A DNA stretch of 64,000 nt from Hyphomicrobiales bacterium (GCA_900473175.1 UCKM01000013.1:39912-103911), one strand, 5' to 3'. Positions 54,040 to 63,886 are shown, numbered from the stretch's first letter. The notes: generated by a model not told the origin, from the letters alone. Translations and numbers: made by a program.

Positions 54040-55515
54040 TTATGCTTCTGCTTCATGCCATGTGCGGCCATCACGCTCGATGAGCGCAATCGATGCCGAG
54101 GGACCCCAGGTCCCGGCCGTATAGCCGTAGGGAGGCTGACTGTCTTCCGCCCAGGCTTTCAGGATCGGATCGATCCAGCGCCATGCCGCAACGACCTCAT
54201 CGCGCCGCATGAACAGGGTCTGGTTGCCGCGAACGACATCCATGATCAGACGCTCGTAAGCGTCGGGATTGCGAACCTGGAAGGACTCGGCGAAGCTCAT
54301 GTCGAGGGGTACGTGCCGCAGGCGCATGCCGCCCGGACCCGGGTCCTTGATCATCATCCACTGCTTGACGCCTTCATCCGGCTGCAAGCGGATAACCAGC
54401 TGATTGGCGACGACGCGGCCCGCGCTTTCGCCGAAGATCGAATGCGGTATCGGCTTGAACGAGACGACGATTTCCGACGCGCGCGTCGCGAGACGCTTGC
54501 CCGTGCGCAGATAGAACGGTACGCCGGCCCAACGCCAGTTGGCGATCTCCGCCTTGATCGCAACGAAGGTTTCGGTATTGCTGGGGCGCTCCAGCTCGTC
54601 GAGATAGCCCTTGACGGCGCCGCCGGCGGAAGCCCCGGCCCGGTATTGGCCGCGCACGGTCAGATCCTGGTAATTCTTGGAATCGATGGGGCTGAGCGAG
54701 CGCAGCACCTTCAGCTTTTCATCGCGCACCGCATCCGCATCCATCGATGCCGGCGCTTCCATCGCCACCAGGCAAAGCAGCTGCAGCATGTGGTTCTGCA
54801 CCATGTCGCGTAACGCGCCAGCGGTATCGTAGTAGCCAGCCCGGTTTTCGAGGCCAACGGCCTCGGCCACCGTAATCTGCACATGGTCGATGTGGGCGGA
54901 GTTCCACAGCGGCTCGTACAGTGCATTGGCAAAGCGCAGTGCCATCAGGTTCTGTACGGTCTCCTTGCCGAGATAGTGATCGATGCGGAAAATCTGCTGC
55001 TCGTGAAAGACGTGGCCAATGGTGTCGTTGAGGGCGATCGCCGAAGCAAGGTCGCGGCCGATCGGCTTTTCAACGATGATGCGGGCGTGTTCGTGAACCA
55101 GCTTATGGGCTTTCAACCGGCTGGTGATATCGCCGAAAAGAGAGGGGCTGACCGCAAGATAGAAGGCGCGCACCCGCTTGGTGTCGTTCCCGACCACTTC
55201 CTTGAGTTCTTCCCAGCCATTGTCGGTCGTTGCGTCCACAGCGACGTAGAAGATGCGCTGCAGAAACTGGTCCAGCTGCTTCGGGTCGATTTCCTCGGCC
55301 TTGACGTGCTCCTTGATCGCCGCTTCGGCAAACTTGCGATAGTCGTCATTCGACATCGCCGTGCGGGAAGCGCCAATGATACGGGTCGGTTCGGAGAGCT
55401 GGCCGTCACGCTGGCGCTGGTACAGCGCCGGAATGAGCTTGCGCTCGGCAAGATCGCCCGTGCCACCGAAAACGATGCAATCAAAAGGTTCAACCGGGAT
55501 AATCTGACTTGTCAT
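54040..55515 (-). CDS. zwf: Glucose-6-phosphate dehydrogenase
   Basis: A 491-residue protein. The NADP-binding GGTGDLAERKLIPALYQRQR is at the N-terminus and the substrate-site signature DHYLGKETVQNLMALRFANA in the middle. It oxidises glucose 6-phosphate to the lactone and starts the pentose phosphate and Entner-Doudoroff routes; rhizobia depend on the latter for sugar use. First gene of the operon zwf-pgl-edd, divergent from the aldehyde dehydrogenase gene. Confidence 0.97.
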   Translation of the reverse strand: MTSQIIPVEPFDCIVFGGTGDLAERKLIPALYQRQRDGQLSEPTRIIGASRTAMSNDDYRKFAEAAIKEHVKAEEIDPKQLDQFLQRIFYVAVDATTDNGWEELKEVVGNDTKRVRAFYLAVSPSLFGDITSRLKAHKLVHEHARIIVEKPIGRDLASAIALNDTIGHVFHEQQIFRIDHYLGKETVQNLMALRFANALYEPLWNSAHIDHVQITVAEAVGLENRAGYYDTAGALRDMVQNHMLQLLCLVAMEAPASMDADAVRDEKLKVLRSLSPIDSKNYQDLTVRGQYRAGASAGGAVKGYLDELERPSNTETFVAIKAEIANWRWAGVPFYLRTGKRLATRASEIVVSFKPIPHSIFGESAGRVVANQLVIRLQPDEGVKQWMMIKDPGPGGMRLRHVPLDMSFAESFQVRNPDAYERLIMDVVRGNQTLFMRRDEVVAAWRWIDPILKAWAEDSQPPYGYTAGTWGPSASIALIERDGRTWHEAEA

Positions 55516-55670
55516 GAGGAGAGTCTCGCTATGCTTGCAGCATCCGACAGGACGCAGGGTTTGTATAATCTAATCGATTTAAAATGACCAGTCCTGAAGC
55601 GCCAACTGCGTCAAAATGCATTCCCAATTGGCTCCGCTTCACATACCATCGCATTGAACAGGAAGCAGCC

Positions 55671-57146
55671 ATGTTACAAGAACTATCCAGAATTGTCGCA
55701 CAGGATAAGAATTTCCTGAACATCATCAATGGCCGGCAGGGTGCCGCACTTTCGCAAGAAACGATCACCGTTTTGTGTCCGTCCGATGGCATGGCCTTTG
55801 CCACCATTCCTGCTGGCAATAAAGACGATGTCGACCGCGCCGTGCAAGCGGCACGCGAGGCCTTCGATCATGGACCCTGGTCGCGCATGCCGGCATTCGA
55901 GCGCGGACGGCTTCTGACAAGGCTTGGGCAGTTGATCGGAAAGCATGGCGAGGAACTTGCCGCGCTCGAATCGCGCGATACCGGCAAGCCGATCCGCCAG
56001 GGCAAGGCCGATGTGGCGGCGGCGATGCGCTATTATGAATTCTACGGCGGTGCAGCCGACAAGATCCATGGTGATACGATCCCGTTTCATGATGGCTATA
56101 CCGCGCTCACCTTGCGCGAACCCCATGGCGTGGTCGGCGGAATTATTCCCTGGAACTATCCGATGCAGATCATGGCTCGGGTCGTCGGTGCGGCGATCGC
56201 GATGGGCAATACGCTGGTGATCAAGCCTGCCGAGGACGCCTCGCTCTCGACGATCCGCATCGGCGAACTTGCCCTCGAAGCGGGTTTCCCCGAGGGTGTT
56301 CTCAACGTCATCACGGGTTATGGCCGTGAGGCAGGGGCGGCTCTCTCGGCCCATCCGGGGGTCGACTATGTAACCTTCACCGGCTCGCCCGCGACGGGCA
56401 CCGCAATCCAGCAGGCGGCGGCCACCAACAATCGTGGCGTCACCATGGAACTGGGTGGCAAGTCGCCGCAAATTGTCTTCGCCGATGCCGATATCGAGAA
56501 GGCATTGCCTGTCCTTGTCAATGCAATCATCCAGAACGGCGGCCAGACCTGTTCCGCAGGCAGCCGCATTCTCATCGAACGTCCAATTTATAATGAGGTT
56601 GCGGCCGCGCTGGGAGATCGCTTTAGCAGTCTGGTTGCCGGACCCCATGATGAGGATCTCGATCTTGGTGCCATGATCAATCCGGCACAAAAGCACCGGG
56701 TCGAAAACTACGTCTCCGCGGCCGCCGAGGCGGGGATCGACGTCATTGCCCGAGGCTCCATTGATATTAACGCACCCGTATCCGGCTACTATGTGGCGCC
56801 GGTCCTGTTCGGTTCGGTCGAGGCGTCGGCGGCCATCGCACAGGAAGAGGTGTTCGGCCCCGTCCTTTCGCTCTTCGCATTTGACGATGAAGAGGATGCC
56901 ATCCGCCTCGCCAACAGTACGGAATATGGCCTTGTCGCGGGTATCTGGACGAAGGACGGAGCGCGTCAGCATCGCGTCGCCAAGCGCGTGCGTGCCGGCC
57001 AGGTTTTCGTGAACGCCTATGGCGCGGGCGGCGGCATCGAATTGCCGTTTGGCGGTTTCAAGAAATCCGGTCATGGCCGCGAGAAGGGCTTCGAGGCTCT
57101 TTACGACATGTCCGCGACCAAGACGATCATCTTCCGCCACGATTGA
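55671..57146 (+). CDS. Aldehyde dehydrogenase (betaine aldehyde-type)
   Basis: A 491-residue protein from MLQELSRIVAQDKNFLNIIN (AGGAAGCAG upstream). NAD(P)-binding PWNYPMQIMARVV, IKPAEDASLSTIRI; catalytic Glu in TMELGGKSPQIVF and catalytic Cys in NGGQTCSAGSRILIERPI; C-terminal ELPFGGFKKSGHGREKG. It oxidises an aldehyde to its acid; the substrate is not certain (betaine aldehyde, gamma-aminobutyraldehyde or others). The following SDR gene is 35 bases away, so an alcohol-aldehyde oxidation pathway is likely. Confidence 0.9.
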   Translation: MLQELSRIVAQDKNFLNIINGRQGAALSQETITVLCPSDGMAFATIPAGNKDDVDRAVQAAREAFDHGPWSRMPAFERGRLLTRLGQLIGKHGEELAALESRDTGKPIRQGKADVAAAMRYYEFYGGAADKIHGDTIPFHDGYTALTLREPHGVVGGIIPWNYPMQIMARVVGAAIAMGNTLVIKPAEDASLSTIRIGELALEAGFPEGVLNVITGYGREAGAALSAHPGVDYVTFTGSPATGTAIQQAAATNNRGVTMELGGKSPQIVFADADIEKALPVLVNAIIQNGGQTCSAGSRILIERPIYNEVAAALGDRFSSLVAGPHDEDLDLGAMINPAQKHRVENYVSAAAEAGIDVIARGSIDINAPVSGYYVAPVLFGSVEASAAIAQEEVFGPVLSLFAFDDEEDAIRLANSTEYGLVAGIWTKDGARQHRVAKRVRAGQVFVNAYGAGGGIELPFGGFKKSGHGREKGFEALYDMSATKTIIFRHD

Positions 57147-57181
57147 TCGCAACCAGCAATACGCATGAACGAGGAGACGAC

Positions 57182-57931
57182 ATGAACCGTTTGGCAGGCA
57201 AGACAGCAATCATCACCGGCGCAGCGTCGGGATTCGGTGAAGGGATGGCAAGGCGTTTTGCCGAAGAGGGAGCCAACGTGGTCGTTGCCGATCTCAACTT
57301 AAAAGGCGCCGAGAAAGTTGCCGCCGACATTGGCGGAAAATCCATTGCCGTCCACGCCGATGTAACGCGCAAGGACGAAGTCGACAGCATGGTTCAGGCG
57401 GCTCTCCATCAATTCGGCCGTATCGATATCATGGTCAACAATGCGGGCTTCACCCACCGCAATGGCTCGATGCTTGAAGTCGATGAAAGCACCTTCGATC
57501 TCATCACTGGCGTCAACATGAAGGCGATCTACTATTCGGCGCTCGCCGTCGTGCCGGTGATGGAAATGCAGGGAGGCGGCTCGATCATCACCACGGCCTC
57601 GACCGCGGGGCTTCGTCCACGTCCCGGCCTCACCTGGTACAATGCGTCGAAGGGTTGGGCGATCAGCGCGACGAAGTCCATGGCAATCGAACTTGCACCC
57701 AAGAACATCAGGGTCAACTGTCTCTGTCCGGTTGCGGGCGAAACGCCCATGCTCGGCCTGTTCATGGGCGAGGATACGCCAGCAAAACGGGCGCAGTTCA
57801 AGGCAACGGTTCCGCTCGGACGCTTGTCGACACCGCTCGATGTTGCCAATGCCGCACTCTGGCTCGCGTCAAGCGAGGCTGAGTTCATCACCGGTGTCGC
57901 CCTCGAGGTTGATGGCGGCCGCTGCATCTGA
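57182..57931 (+). CDS. SDR-family oxidoreductase
   Basis: A 249-residue classical SDR from the ATG at 57182 (GAGGAGACG upstream). Motifs ITGAASGFGEGMARRFAEEG, MVNNAG, the Ser of TTASTAGLRP, Tyr-Lys in YNASKGW, and the NAD-type loop after beta-2 (VVADLNLKGAEK, an Asp preferring NAD(H)). It ends VALEVDGGRCI. It probably works with the aldehyde dehydrogenase immediately upstream. Confidence 0.9.
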   Translation: MNRLAGKTAIITGAASGFGEGMARRFAEEGANVVVADLNLKGAEKVAADIGGKSIAVHADVTRKDEVDSMVQAALHQFGRIDIMVNNAGFTHRNGSMLEVDESTFDLITGVNMKAIYYSALAVVPVMEMQGGGSIITTASTAGLRPRPGLTWYNASKGWAISATKSMAIELAPKNIRVNCLCPVAGETPMLGLFMGEDTPAKRAQFKATVPLGRLSTPLDVANAALWLASSEAEFITGVALEVDGGRCI

Positions 57932-58069
57932 ACAATCAGCGGTTGCATGGCCAGGCAAGCCTTGAAACGATGGCGGGGTGGTCTACATTGCTGATGTAGT
58001 CCAATTTTCCCATGGCGCTGCTCTGGCTCTTTGACCCTCGTGGCGCTGCCATCTTTCAAGGACATCATC

Positions 58070-58912
58070 ATGACATCGAAACCTGTCTGGTTCATCACTG
58101 GCTGTTCAACGGGTTTTGGCCGCGAACTTGCGCGCCTTACGCTTGAACTCGGATATCCGACCGTCGTTACCGCCCGCAACCCCGCGCAAGTCGAAGATAT
58201 AGCCGAGGGGCACAAGGACAATGCCCTTGTCCTCAAGCTCGACGTGACGAAGCCCGAAGACATTGCCAATGCGGTCAAGGCGGCCGTGGAACGTTTCGGG
58301 CGCATCGACGTCCTCGTCAACAATGCCGGCATTGGATATTTTGGCTCGTTCGAAGAGAGCGAGATGGACGAAGTCCGCAAGATGTTCGAGATCAATGTCT
58401 GGGGGCTGGCCAACATGACGCGCGCGGCCCTGCCGACCCTGCGCAAGCAGCGTTCAGGCACGATCGTCAACATTTCCTCGCAGGGCGGACTTGTGGCAAA
58501 CCCAGCCGTGAGCTTCTACACCGCAACCAAGTTCGGCGTTGAAGCCTTGTCGGAAGCACTTTCGAAGGAAGTGGCCCCGCTTGGCATCAAAGTGCTCATT
58601 GTGGAACCCGGTCCCTTCCGCACCGATTGGGCCGGCCGGTCTGCCAATGAAGTCCCGGCCACGATCGAGGACTACCGTTCGACGTCCGGTCAGCGTGCGC
58701 AGATGATACGCGACATCAGCGGCAATCAGCCGGGTGATCCTGTCCGTGCCGCCAAGGCGATCATCCAGGCGGTCGAGGCCAACGACCCGCCATTGCGGCT
58801 GCTGCTCGGCAAACAGGCACTCCAGAACGCCCGCAACAAGATCGGCGAACTCCAGCGCGATTTCGATGCCTGGGAAAAGGTTACCCTGGGCGCGGATTTT
58901 CCGGAGGCCTAA
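58070..58912 (+). CDS. SDR-family oxidoreductase (short-chain, NADP-type)
   Basis: A 280-residue SDR from MTSKPVWFITGCSTGFGREL (AAGGA upstream). It has NNAG (LVNNAGIGYFGSFEE), SSQGGLVANP, YTATKFG (Tyr-Lys) and an Arg in the loop after beta-2 (VVTARNPAQ), suggesting NADPH. The C-terminal LRLLLGKQALQNARNKIGEL is typical of the oxidoreductase group often called DltE- or RDH-like. It is 139 bases after the previous SDR and may be independent. Substrate unknown. Confidence 0.87.
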   Translation: MTSKPVWFITGCSTGFGRELARLTLELGYPTVVTARNPAQVEDIAEGHKDNALVLKLDVTKPEDIANAVKAAVERFGRIDVLVNNAGIGYFGSFEESEMDEVRKMFEINVWGLANMTRAALPTLRKQRSGTIVNISSQGGLVANPAVSFYTATKFGVEALSEALSKEVAPLGIKVLIVEPGPFRTDWAGRSANEVPATIEDYRSTSGQRAQMIRDISGNQPGDPVRAAKAIIQAVEANDPPLRLLLGKQALQNARNKIGELQRDFDAWEKVTLGADFPEA

Positions 58913-58964
58913 ACCCGCCAATGGCTGCGTGATTTTCTGATGGGCACGATCGACATTCAATGAT

Positions 58965-58983
58965 ATTAGCTAAGTTAGCTAAT
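58965..58983. promoter_or_regulatory. Operator palindrome of the third PIN toxin-antitoxin module
   Basis: ATTAGCTAAGTTAGCTAAT, a perfect 9-base inverted repeat around one base, ends 9 bases before the antitoxin ATG at 58992. Phd/YefM antitoxins bind such short palindromes to autoregulate. Confidence 0.7.
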
Positions 58984-58991
58984 GGAGCCTA

Positions 58992-59225
58992 ATGATGCAG
59001 TTTACTGTGCACGCAGCCAAAACCAATCTTTCGAAGCTGATCGACGCCGCATTGTCGGGAGAAGAGGTCATTATCGCGAAAGGAAAAAATCCGGTCGTGA
59101 AGATTGTTCCCATTCCCAAAAGCGGCTTCACGGTCGGAGTTCTCGAAGGTCGGCTTGGCGAAGCACCTGACTTTTTTGAACCGATGTCCGAGGACGAACT
59201 CGCAATCTGGGAAGGTCGTGAGTGA
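58992..59225 (+). CDS. Phd/YefM-type antitoxin
   Basis: A 77-residue protein: MMQFTVHAAKTNLSKLIDAA, then SGEEVIIAKGKNPVVKIVPI, which is the Phd/YefM DNA-binding fold; the acidic end (PEDFFEPMSEDELAIWEG-like) would clamp the toxin. ATGA/GTGA overlap with the toxin gene (59222-59225). Confidence 0.85.
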   Translation: MMQFTVHAAKTNLSKLIDAALSGEEVIIAKGKNPVVKIVPIPKSGFTVGVLEGRLGEAPDFFEPMSEDELAIWEGRE

Positions 59226-59623
59226 AGTCGATTCTCCTCGACACCCACGCGTGGGCATGGTCGCTCTACAGGAGTCCGCGCCTGTCAGCGCAATTTCTTT
59301 CCGTTGTCGAACAGGCCGAGACCGTTTTCGTTTCTCCTATCAGTTTCTATGAAATCGGTCAGGAAGTGCGTCTCGGCCGTTGGCCTGAAATGGCGGCTTT
59401 TCTCGACCGGCTGGTGAATTTGCTGGACGAGACAGGGGCGCAATCCGCAAAGCTTACGCCCGAGATCAGTTTGCTCGCAGCGACACTGGACTGGGCGCAT
59501 CGCGATCCGTTCGACCGCATTCTGGCTGCAACGGCCATAAGCTGTCATCTGCCATTGGCTTCCGCTGACACGGCGTTTGACGAACTTGCCAATCACAAAG
59601 GTTGGGTTGCTCGAATTTGGTAA
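59222..59623 (+). CDS. PIN-domain toxin (VapC family)
   Basis: A 133-residue PIN protein: LLDTHAWAWSLYRSPRLSAQ (first Asp), EIGQEVRLGRW, LDWAHRDPFDRILAATAIS (acidic pair RDPFDRI) and LASADTAFDELA, the Phd-VapC type used with YefM/Phd antitoxins. It would be an RNase. It is directly followed by a strong terminator. Confidence 0.87.
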   Translation: MKSILLDTHAWAWSLYRSPRLSAQFLSVVEQAETVFVSPISFYEIGQEVRLGRWPEMAAFLDRLVNLLDETGAQSAKLTPEISLLAATLDWAHRDPFDRILAATAISCHLPLASADTAFDELANHKGWVARIW

Positions 59624-59653
59624 TGAAATGGCCGGCGCAAGCCGGCCATTTCA
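59624..59653. terminator. Strong stem-loop between convergent genes
   Basis: A 13-base perfect inverted repeat (59624-59636 and 59641-59653) with the tetraloop GCAA, starting right at the toxin stop codon and followed by GTTTGTGTATTT. It probably ends transcription from both the toxin and the phosphate transporter genes. Confidence 0.8.
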
Positions 59654-59674
59654 GTTTGTGTATTTCGGCTGCAC

Positions 59675-61277
59675 CTAAATCAGGTGCCGCAGGATCACGA
59701 ACAATGTGAAGGAGAGGGCGATCGACACGGGCAATGTCAATACCCATGCCATCAGCAGATTGCGCACAGTCGACATCTGCAGGCCGGAACCATTGGCAAC
59801 CATCGTGCCGGCAACGCCGGACGACAATATGTGGGTCGTGCTAACGGGCAGGCCAAGCGAATCTGCCGTGAAGATCGTGCCCATCGCGACGAGTTCAGCG
59901 GAAGCGCCCTGACCATAGGTGAGGTGGGGTCTTGCCGATCTTCTCGCCGACGGTAACAACGATGCGTCTCCACCCGACCATCGTTCCAAGGCCGAGCGCC
60001 AGGGCCACGGCGACCTTGACCCAGGTCGGGATGAACTTCGTCGCATTGTCGATGGCCCGGTGGTAGTTCTTGATCGCGGTAAGGTCCGCAGCCTCCATCG
60101 GCAGCAGTTTCTTCTTGTCGATCAGTTTCAGTGCTTCGCCCGCAAGGTACATGTCGTTGCGCGTATTGCTGACCATGCCCGTTGGAACATTTGCAGCCGA
60201 ACCGTAGGGCGAAATGCTGGCATTGGTGGTGTCGATGAAATCCTTCAGCGCGACCGTCGTCTCGTCGCTCCATGCCCGGTTGCGAACCGCCTCGCTGACC
60301 ACAGCCCTCGCGTCGGTCACCACGATGCCGGGCTTTTCATACTTCTGCAATACGGCGCCCGCCTGCGTCGCAGCAGCCTTGTACGCGTCGAGATAATTGA
60401 TATCCGGCGTCCGGTTTAGCGCGAAAGCCGTCGGAACGACGCCGATCAGGATAAGCATGATAAGACCCATGCCCTTCTGGCCGTCATTGGAACCGTGGGC
60501 AAAGCTGACGCCCGTACAGGTGAAAATGAGCAGTGCGCGGATCCACAAGGGCGGCGGGGTGCTGCCCTTCGGCGCTTCATAGAGCGCCTTGTTGCGCACG
60601 AAAAGTTTCATGGCGAGGAGGAGCAGGGCGGCCGCGCAAAAACCGATGAGCGGCGAGATCAGCAAGGACATGCCGACCTCGGTCGCCTTGGACCAGTCGA
60701 CGCCACTGGTCGCAGTGCCGGTTGGCGCGACGAACTGATTGGCAAGGCCGACCCCAACGATCGAGCCGATCAGCGTGTGCGAGCTGGAAGCTGGCAGGCC
60801 AAGATACCATGTGCCGAGGTTCCAGATGATCGCTGCCGACAAGAGCGAAAACACCATGGCAAGACCGGCACCTGATCCAACCTGCATGATCAGTTCGACA
60901 GGCAGAAGCGAGATGATGCCAAAGGCCACGGCGCCGCTCGCTGTCATCACGCCAAGAAAGTTGAAGAACCCCGACCAGATCACGGCAAATTCTGCTGGCA
61001 TGGAGTTGGTGTAGATCACGGTGGCGACCGCATTGGCCGTGTCATGAAAGCCATTGACGAACTCGAAGCCCAGAGCGGTGACGAGGGCAAGCCCTAACAA
61101 TATCCAAGGCACGGCGACTGCGCTGGTCAAGTCTTGCGTCAGTGACCATCCTACGTAGGCGAGGCCTGCAATCAGGATTGCCACGACGGCGTAGTTGGGC
61201 CGGTTGCCAAGGCTCTTGGGCTTGTCGAGCGGGTGTTCGATCAAATCGTTGGCGTTCGTTGCATTACTTACCGTCAT
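59675..61277 (-). pseudogene. pitA: PitA-type inorganic phosphate transporter, interrupted by a 1-base frameshift
   Basis: From MTVSNATNANDLIEHPLDKP at 61277, about 450 residues of PHO4/PiT transporter: GFEFVNGFHDTANAVATVI, PASSSHTLIGSIVGVGLAN, TGVSFAHGSNDGQKGMGLIM. At the plus-strand GGGG (59926-59929, CCCC in the gene) the frame breaks after GEKIGKT. The other frame continues exactly where expected with HLTYGQGASAELVAMGTIF, SLGLPVSTTHILSSGVAGTM and the end IALSFTLFVILRHLI. Removing one C restores a 533-residue protein of normal length, so it is a one-base insertion: recent inactivation or a sequencing error. Confidence 0.85.
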
Positions 61278-61413
61278 ACCGCGATCCCCACTGGTAAAGG
61301 AATTGTGAAGAAAGCCTATGACTGCTCCGTGAACCCCTGATGACAATACGGGATTACTTGCGTGACGGGCCGGGAATCTCTATCGCTTTCCAGAACGAAA
61401 TTCTGGAAGCGCC

Positions 61414-62538
61414 ATGCATAAGGTTGTCATCAGCGGTACGGGCGTTTTCACGCCGGAACAGTCCATCAGCAATGCAGAACTGGTCGAGGCATTCAACACC
61501 TATGCCGCCCGCCAGAATGCAGACCACGCCGCCGAAATCGCCGCCGGCACGGGCCAACCCATCGCGATGTCTGCCGAAGATTTCATCGTCCGTGCCTCCG
61601 GAATCGAGCAGCGCCATGTGCTGAACAAATCCGGCATTCTCGATCCGGAGATCATGCATCCGGTTTTGCCGGAACGCAGCGATGACGAGCTTTCGGTCAT
61701 GGCCGAGATGGCCGTGAAGGCGGCAACCCAGGCCCTTGCCAAGGCGGGTCGGACGGCGACGGAGATCGATGCTGTGATCTGCGCCGCCTCCAACCACGAA
61801 CGTCCCTATCCTGCCATCGCCATCGAAGTGCAGCAGGCGCTAGGCATCGAGGGATTCGGGTTCGACATGAACGTCGCCTGCTCGTCGGCGACCTTCGGCA
61901 TACAGGCTGCCGCCGACATGATCCGCTCGGGCTCGGCGCGCGCCATCCTCATGGTCAATCCGGAGATTTGTTCGGCTCACCTGGAATGGCGTGATCGCGA
62001 CTGCCATTTCATTTTCGGCGATGTCTGTACCGCGGTGTTGCTCGAGCGTGATGATCTTGCAACGGCATCGGACCGGTTCGAGATCGTCTCGACCCGCTGC
62101 CTGACGCAGTTCTCCAACAATATCCGCAACAATAACGGCTTCTTGCGCCGTACGCGGGAGGGCCACATGGCGGACCGGCGCGACATGCTGTTCCGTCAGG
62201 AAGGCCGCAAGGTCTTCAAGCAGGTGGTGCCGATCGTCGCCGACCTCATCCTGACCCATCTTGCCGACGAGAATATTGCCCCCGCGCATTTGTCACGGCT
62301 GTGGCTGCACCAGGCCAACAAGGGCATGAACGACCTGATCGGTGTCAGGGTGCTTGGCCGCGAGCCTGAGGCAGGCGAACAGCCCAACATTCTGCAGGAC
62401 TACGCCAATACGTCATCGGCCGGGTCCATCATCGCCTTCTCGAAATATTCCGATGACCTTGCACCCGGCAGCCTCGGCGTCATCTGCTCCTTCGGCGCGG
62501 GCTATTCGGTCGGCAGCGTGATCGTCAGGAAGGTTTAG
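61414..62538 (+). CDS. 3-Oxoacyl-ACP synthase III-like protein
   Basis: A 374-residue thiolase-fold protein. The catalytic Cys is in FDMNVACSSATFGIQ, His in LHQANKGMNDLIG and Asn in DYANTSSAGSIIAF, the KAS III Cys-His-Asn set. At 374 residues it is longer than FabH (about 320) and resembles the FabH-like group that condenses medium-chain acyl-CoA with malonyl-ACP (for example Pseudomonas PA3286; from memory). It is not in a fatty-acid gene cluster. The true fabH would lie with plsX elsewhere. Confidence 0.85.
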   Translation: MHKVVISGTGVFTPEQSISNAELVEAFNTYAARQNADHAAEIAAGTGQPIAMSAEDFIVRASGIEQRHVLNKSGILDPEIMHPVLPERSDDELSVMAEMAVKAATQALAKAGRTATEIDAVICAASNHERPYPAIAIEVQQALGIEGFGFDMNVACSSATFGIQAAADMIRSGSARAILMVNPEICSAHLEWRDRDCHFIFGDVCTAVLLERDDLATASDRFEIVSTRCLTQFSNNIRNNNGFLRRTREGHMADRRDMLFRQEGRKVFKQVVPIVADLILTHLADENIAPAHLSRLWLHQANKGMNDLIGVRVLGREPEAGEQPNILQDYANTSSAGSIIAFSKYSDDLAPGSLGVICSFGAGYSVGSVIVRKV

Positions 62539-62541
62539 GCT

Positions 62542-63828
62542 CTAAATTCTGTCGACCAGCGCGTACCAGCTGAGCGCGAGGAAGAGGAGCGGCGCACGAA
62601 AGCGCCTGCCGCCCGGAAACGCCGGGACCTTGAGTTCTTCGAGGAGTTTCAGACGGTCGCGGTTGCCGGCAATCGTCTCGGCGTAGAGTTTGCCGACGAA
62701 ATTGGACAGCATCACGCCGTGCCCGGAATATCCGCCCGCCGAGATCACGTTCGGCATCACTTCGCGCACGAAGGGCTGGCGCGGCATGGTGATGCCCACC
62801 GAACCACCCCACGCCTGGGTGATTTCCACATCGGCAAGCGCCGGGTAGATCTCGGCAATCTGGCGGCGGATATGCGTGCTTATGTCGAGCGGATTGTCCG
62901 CCGTATAGGCCTCGCGCCCGCCGAAGAGCAGGCGTCCATCCTTGGAGCGGCGGAAATAGCGCACGACGAAGCGTGAATCGTCAACGCTCTCGCCGCCGGG
63001 CAGAACCGGGCTGTCGTTACCGAGCGGCGCTGTTGCCCCGATAAAAGACCGTATTGGCATCACATGCGCCGCACTCACTGGCTCGAGATTGCCGCCATAG
63101 GCGTTGACGGCGATCAGGCATTTCGCTGCCGTTACGCTGCCTTTGGCGGTCGCCACGGTGACGCGGCCGTTTTCAGATTTGATATCGGTGACCTTGGTGT
63201 TCTCATAAAGATGCGCGCCCGCGCGCGCCGCCGCCTTCGCCGTGCCGATGACGAGCTTCATCGGCTGGATGTGGCCAGTGCCTTTGTCATAAGTACCGCC
63301 AAGATAGCGGGTTGAGCCCAGCCGGTCCGCTGTCTCGGCCGCGTCCATATAGTGGATGTACGGATAGCCGAAACGCGTGGCCATCAATTCGGCGTGCTGC
63401 TGGTAATGCTTGAGATAGCGCCTCTTATGCACCACCGACATCTGTCCCGGCACATATTCGATATCGATCGCATGGGTTTCGGCAAATTGCAGAAGGTGCG
63501 CCTTGGCTTCCTCTGCGAGATCAAACAGCGCCTTGGCCCGGGCAAGGCCATATTGCGCCTCGAGTTCCTCCGCCCAGGCGCGCTGCCCCGTGCCGAGCTG
63601 GCCGCCATTGCGCCCCGAAGCGCCGTCGCCGAAGCGATAGGCTTCGATCAGGACGACGTCGACGCCGGCCGAAGCAAGATGTACCGCCGCCGAAAGGCCG
63701 GTAAATCCGCCCCCGATAATGACGACATCGGCTTGGCGCGATCCGTCCAGCACAGGGTATTCGGCGCGATCGGCGACTGCGGATTCATACCAGGAGATGC
63801 CGGGAGAAATCGGGGACTGATAGGGCAT
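62542..63828 (-). CDS. FAD-dependent oxidase (gamma-glutamylputrescine oxidase/DAO family)
   Basis: A 428-residue DAO-fold oxidase from MPYQSPISPGISWYESAVAD (ATG at 63828). It has the FAD motif ADVVIIGGGFTGLSAAVHLA, DGASGRNGGQLGTGQRAW, and the C-terminal AWGGSVGITMPRQPFV and GGYSGHGVMLSNFVGKL, typical of the PuuB-like and OrdL group. It oxidises an amine or N-acyl amine such as gamma-glutamylputrescine or a related D-amino-type substrate; the exact substrate is not certain. It converges with the KAS III gene. Confidence 0.88.
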   Translation of the reverse strand: MPYQSPISPGISWYESAVADRAEYPVLDGSRQADVVIIGGGFTGLSAAVHLASAGVDVVLIEAYRFGDGASGRNGGQLGTGQRAWAEELEAQYGLARAKALFDLAEEAKAHLLQFAETHAIDIEYVPGQMSVVHKRRYLKHYQQHAELMATRFGYPYIHYMDAAETADRLGSTRYLGGTYDKGTGHIQPMKLVIGTAKAAARAGAHLYENTKVTDIKSENGRVTVATAKGSVTAAKCLIAVNAYGGNLEPVSAAHVMPIRSFIGATAPLGNDSPVLPGGESVDDSRFVVRYFRRSKDGRLLFGGREAYTADNPLDISTHIRRQIAEIYPALADVEITQAWGGSVGITMPRQPFVREVMPNVISAGGYSGHGVMLSNFVGKLYAETIAGNRDRLKLLEELKVPAFPGGRRFRAPLLFLALSWYALVDRI

Positions 63829-63886
63829 GTTATGTTGCAATCTTGTTTATTGATCTGCCTGCAAAGGCCATTGTGCGTGGTTCGAC

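Noticed and set aside
55557..55590. AATCGATT palindrome before the aldehyde dehydrogenase as an operator
   Set aside because: The 8-base palindrome is too short to be more than suggestive.
59926..59929. Programmed frameshift in the phosphate transporter gene
   Set aside because: CCCC without a slippery heptamer or downstream structure, and no reason for this family to need frameshifting; insertion or sequencing error is simpler.
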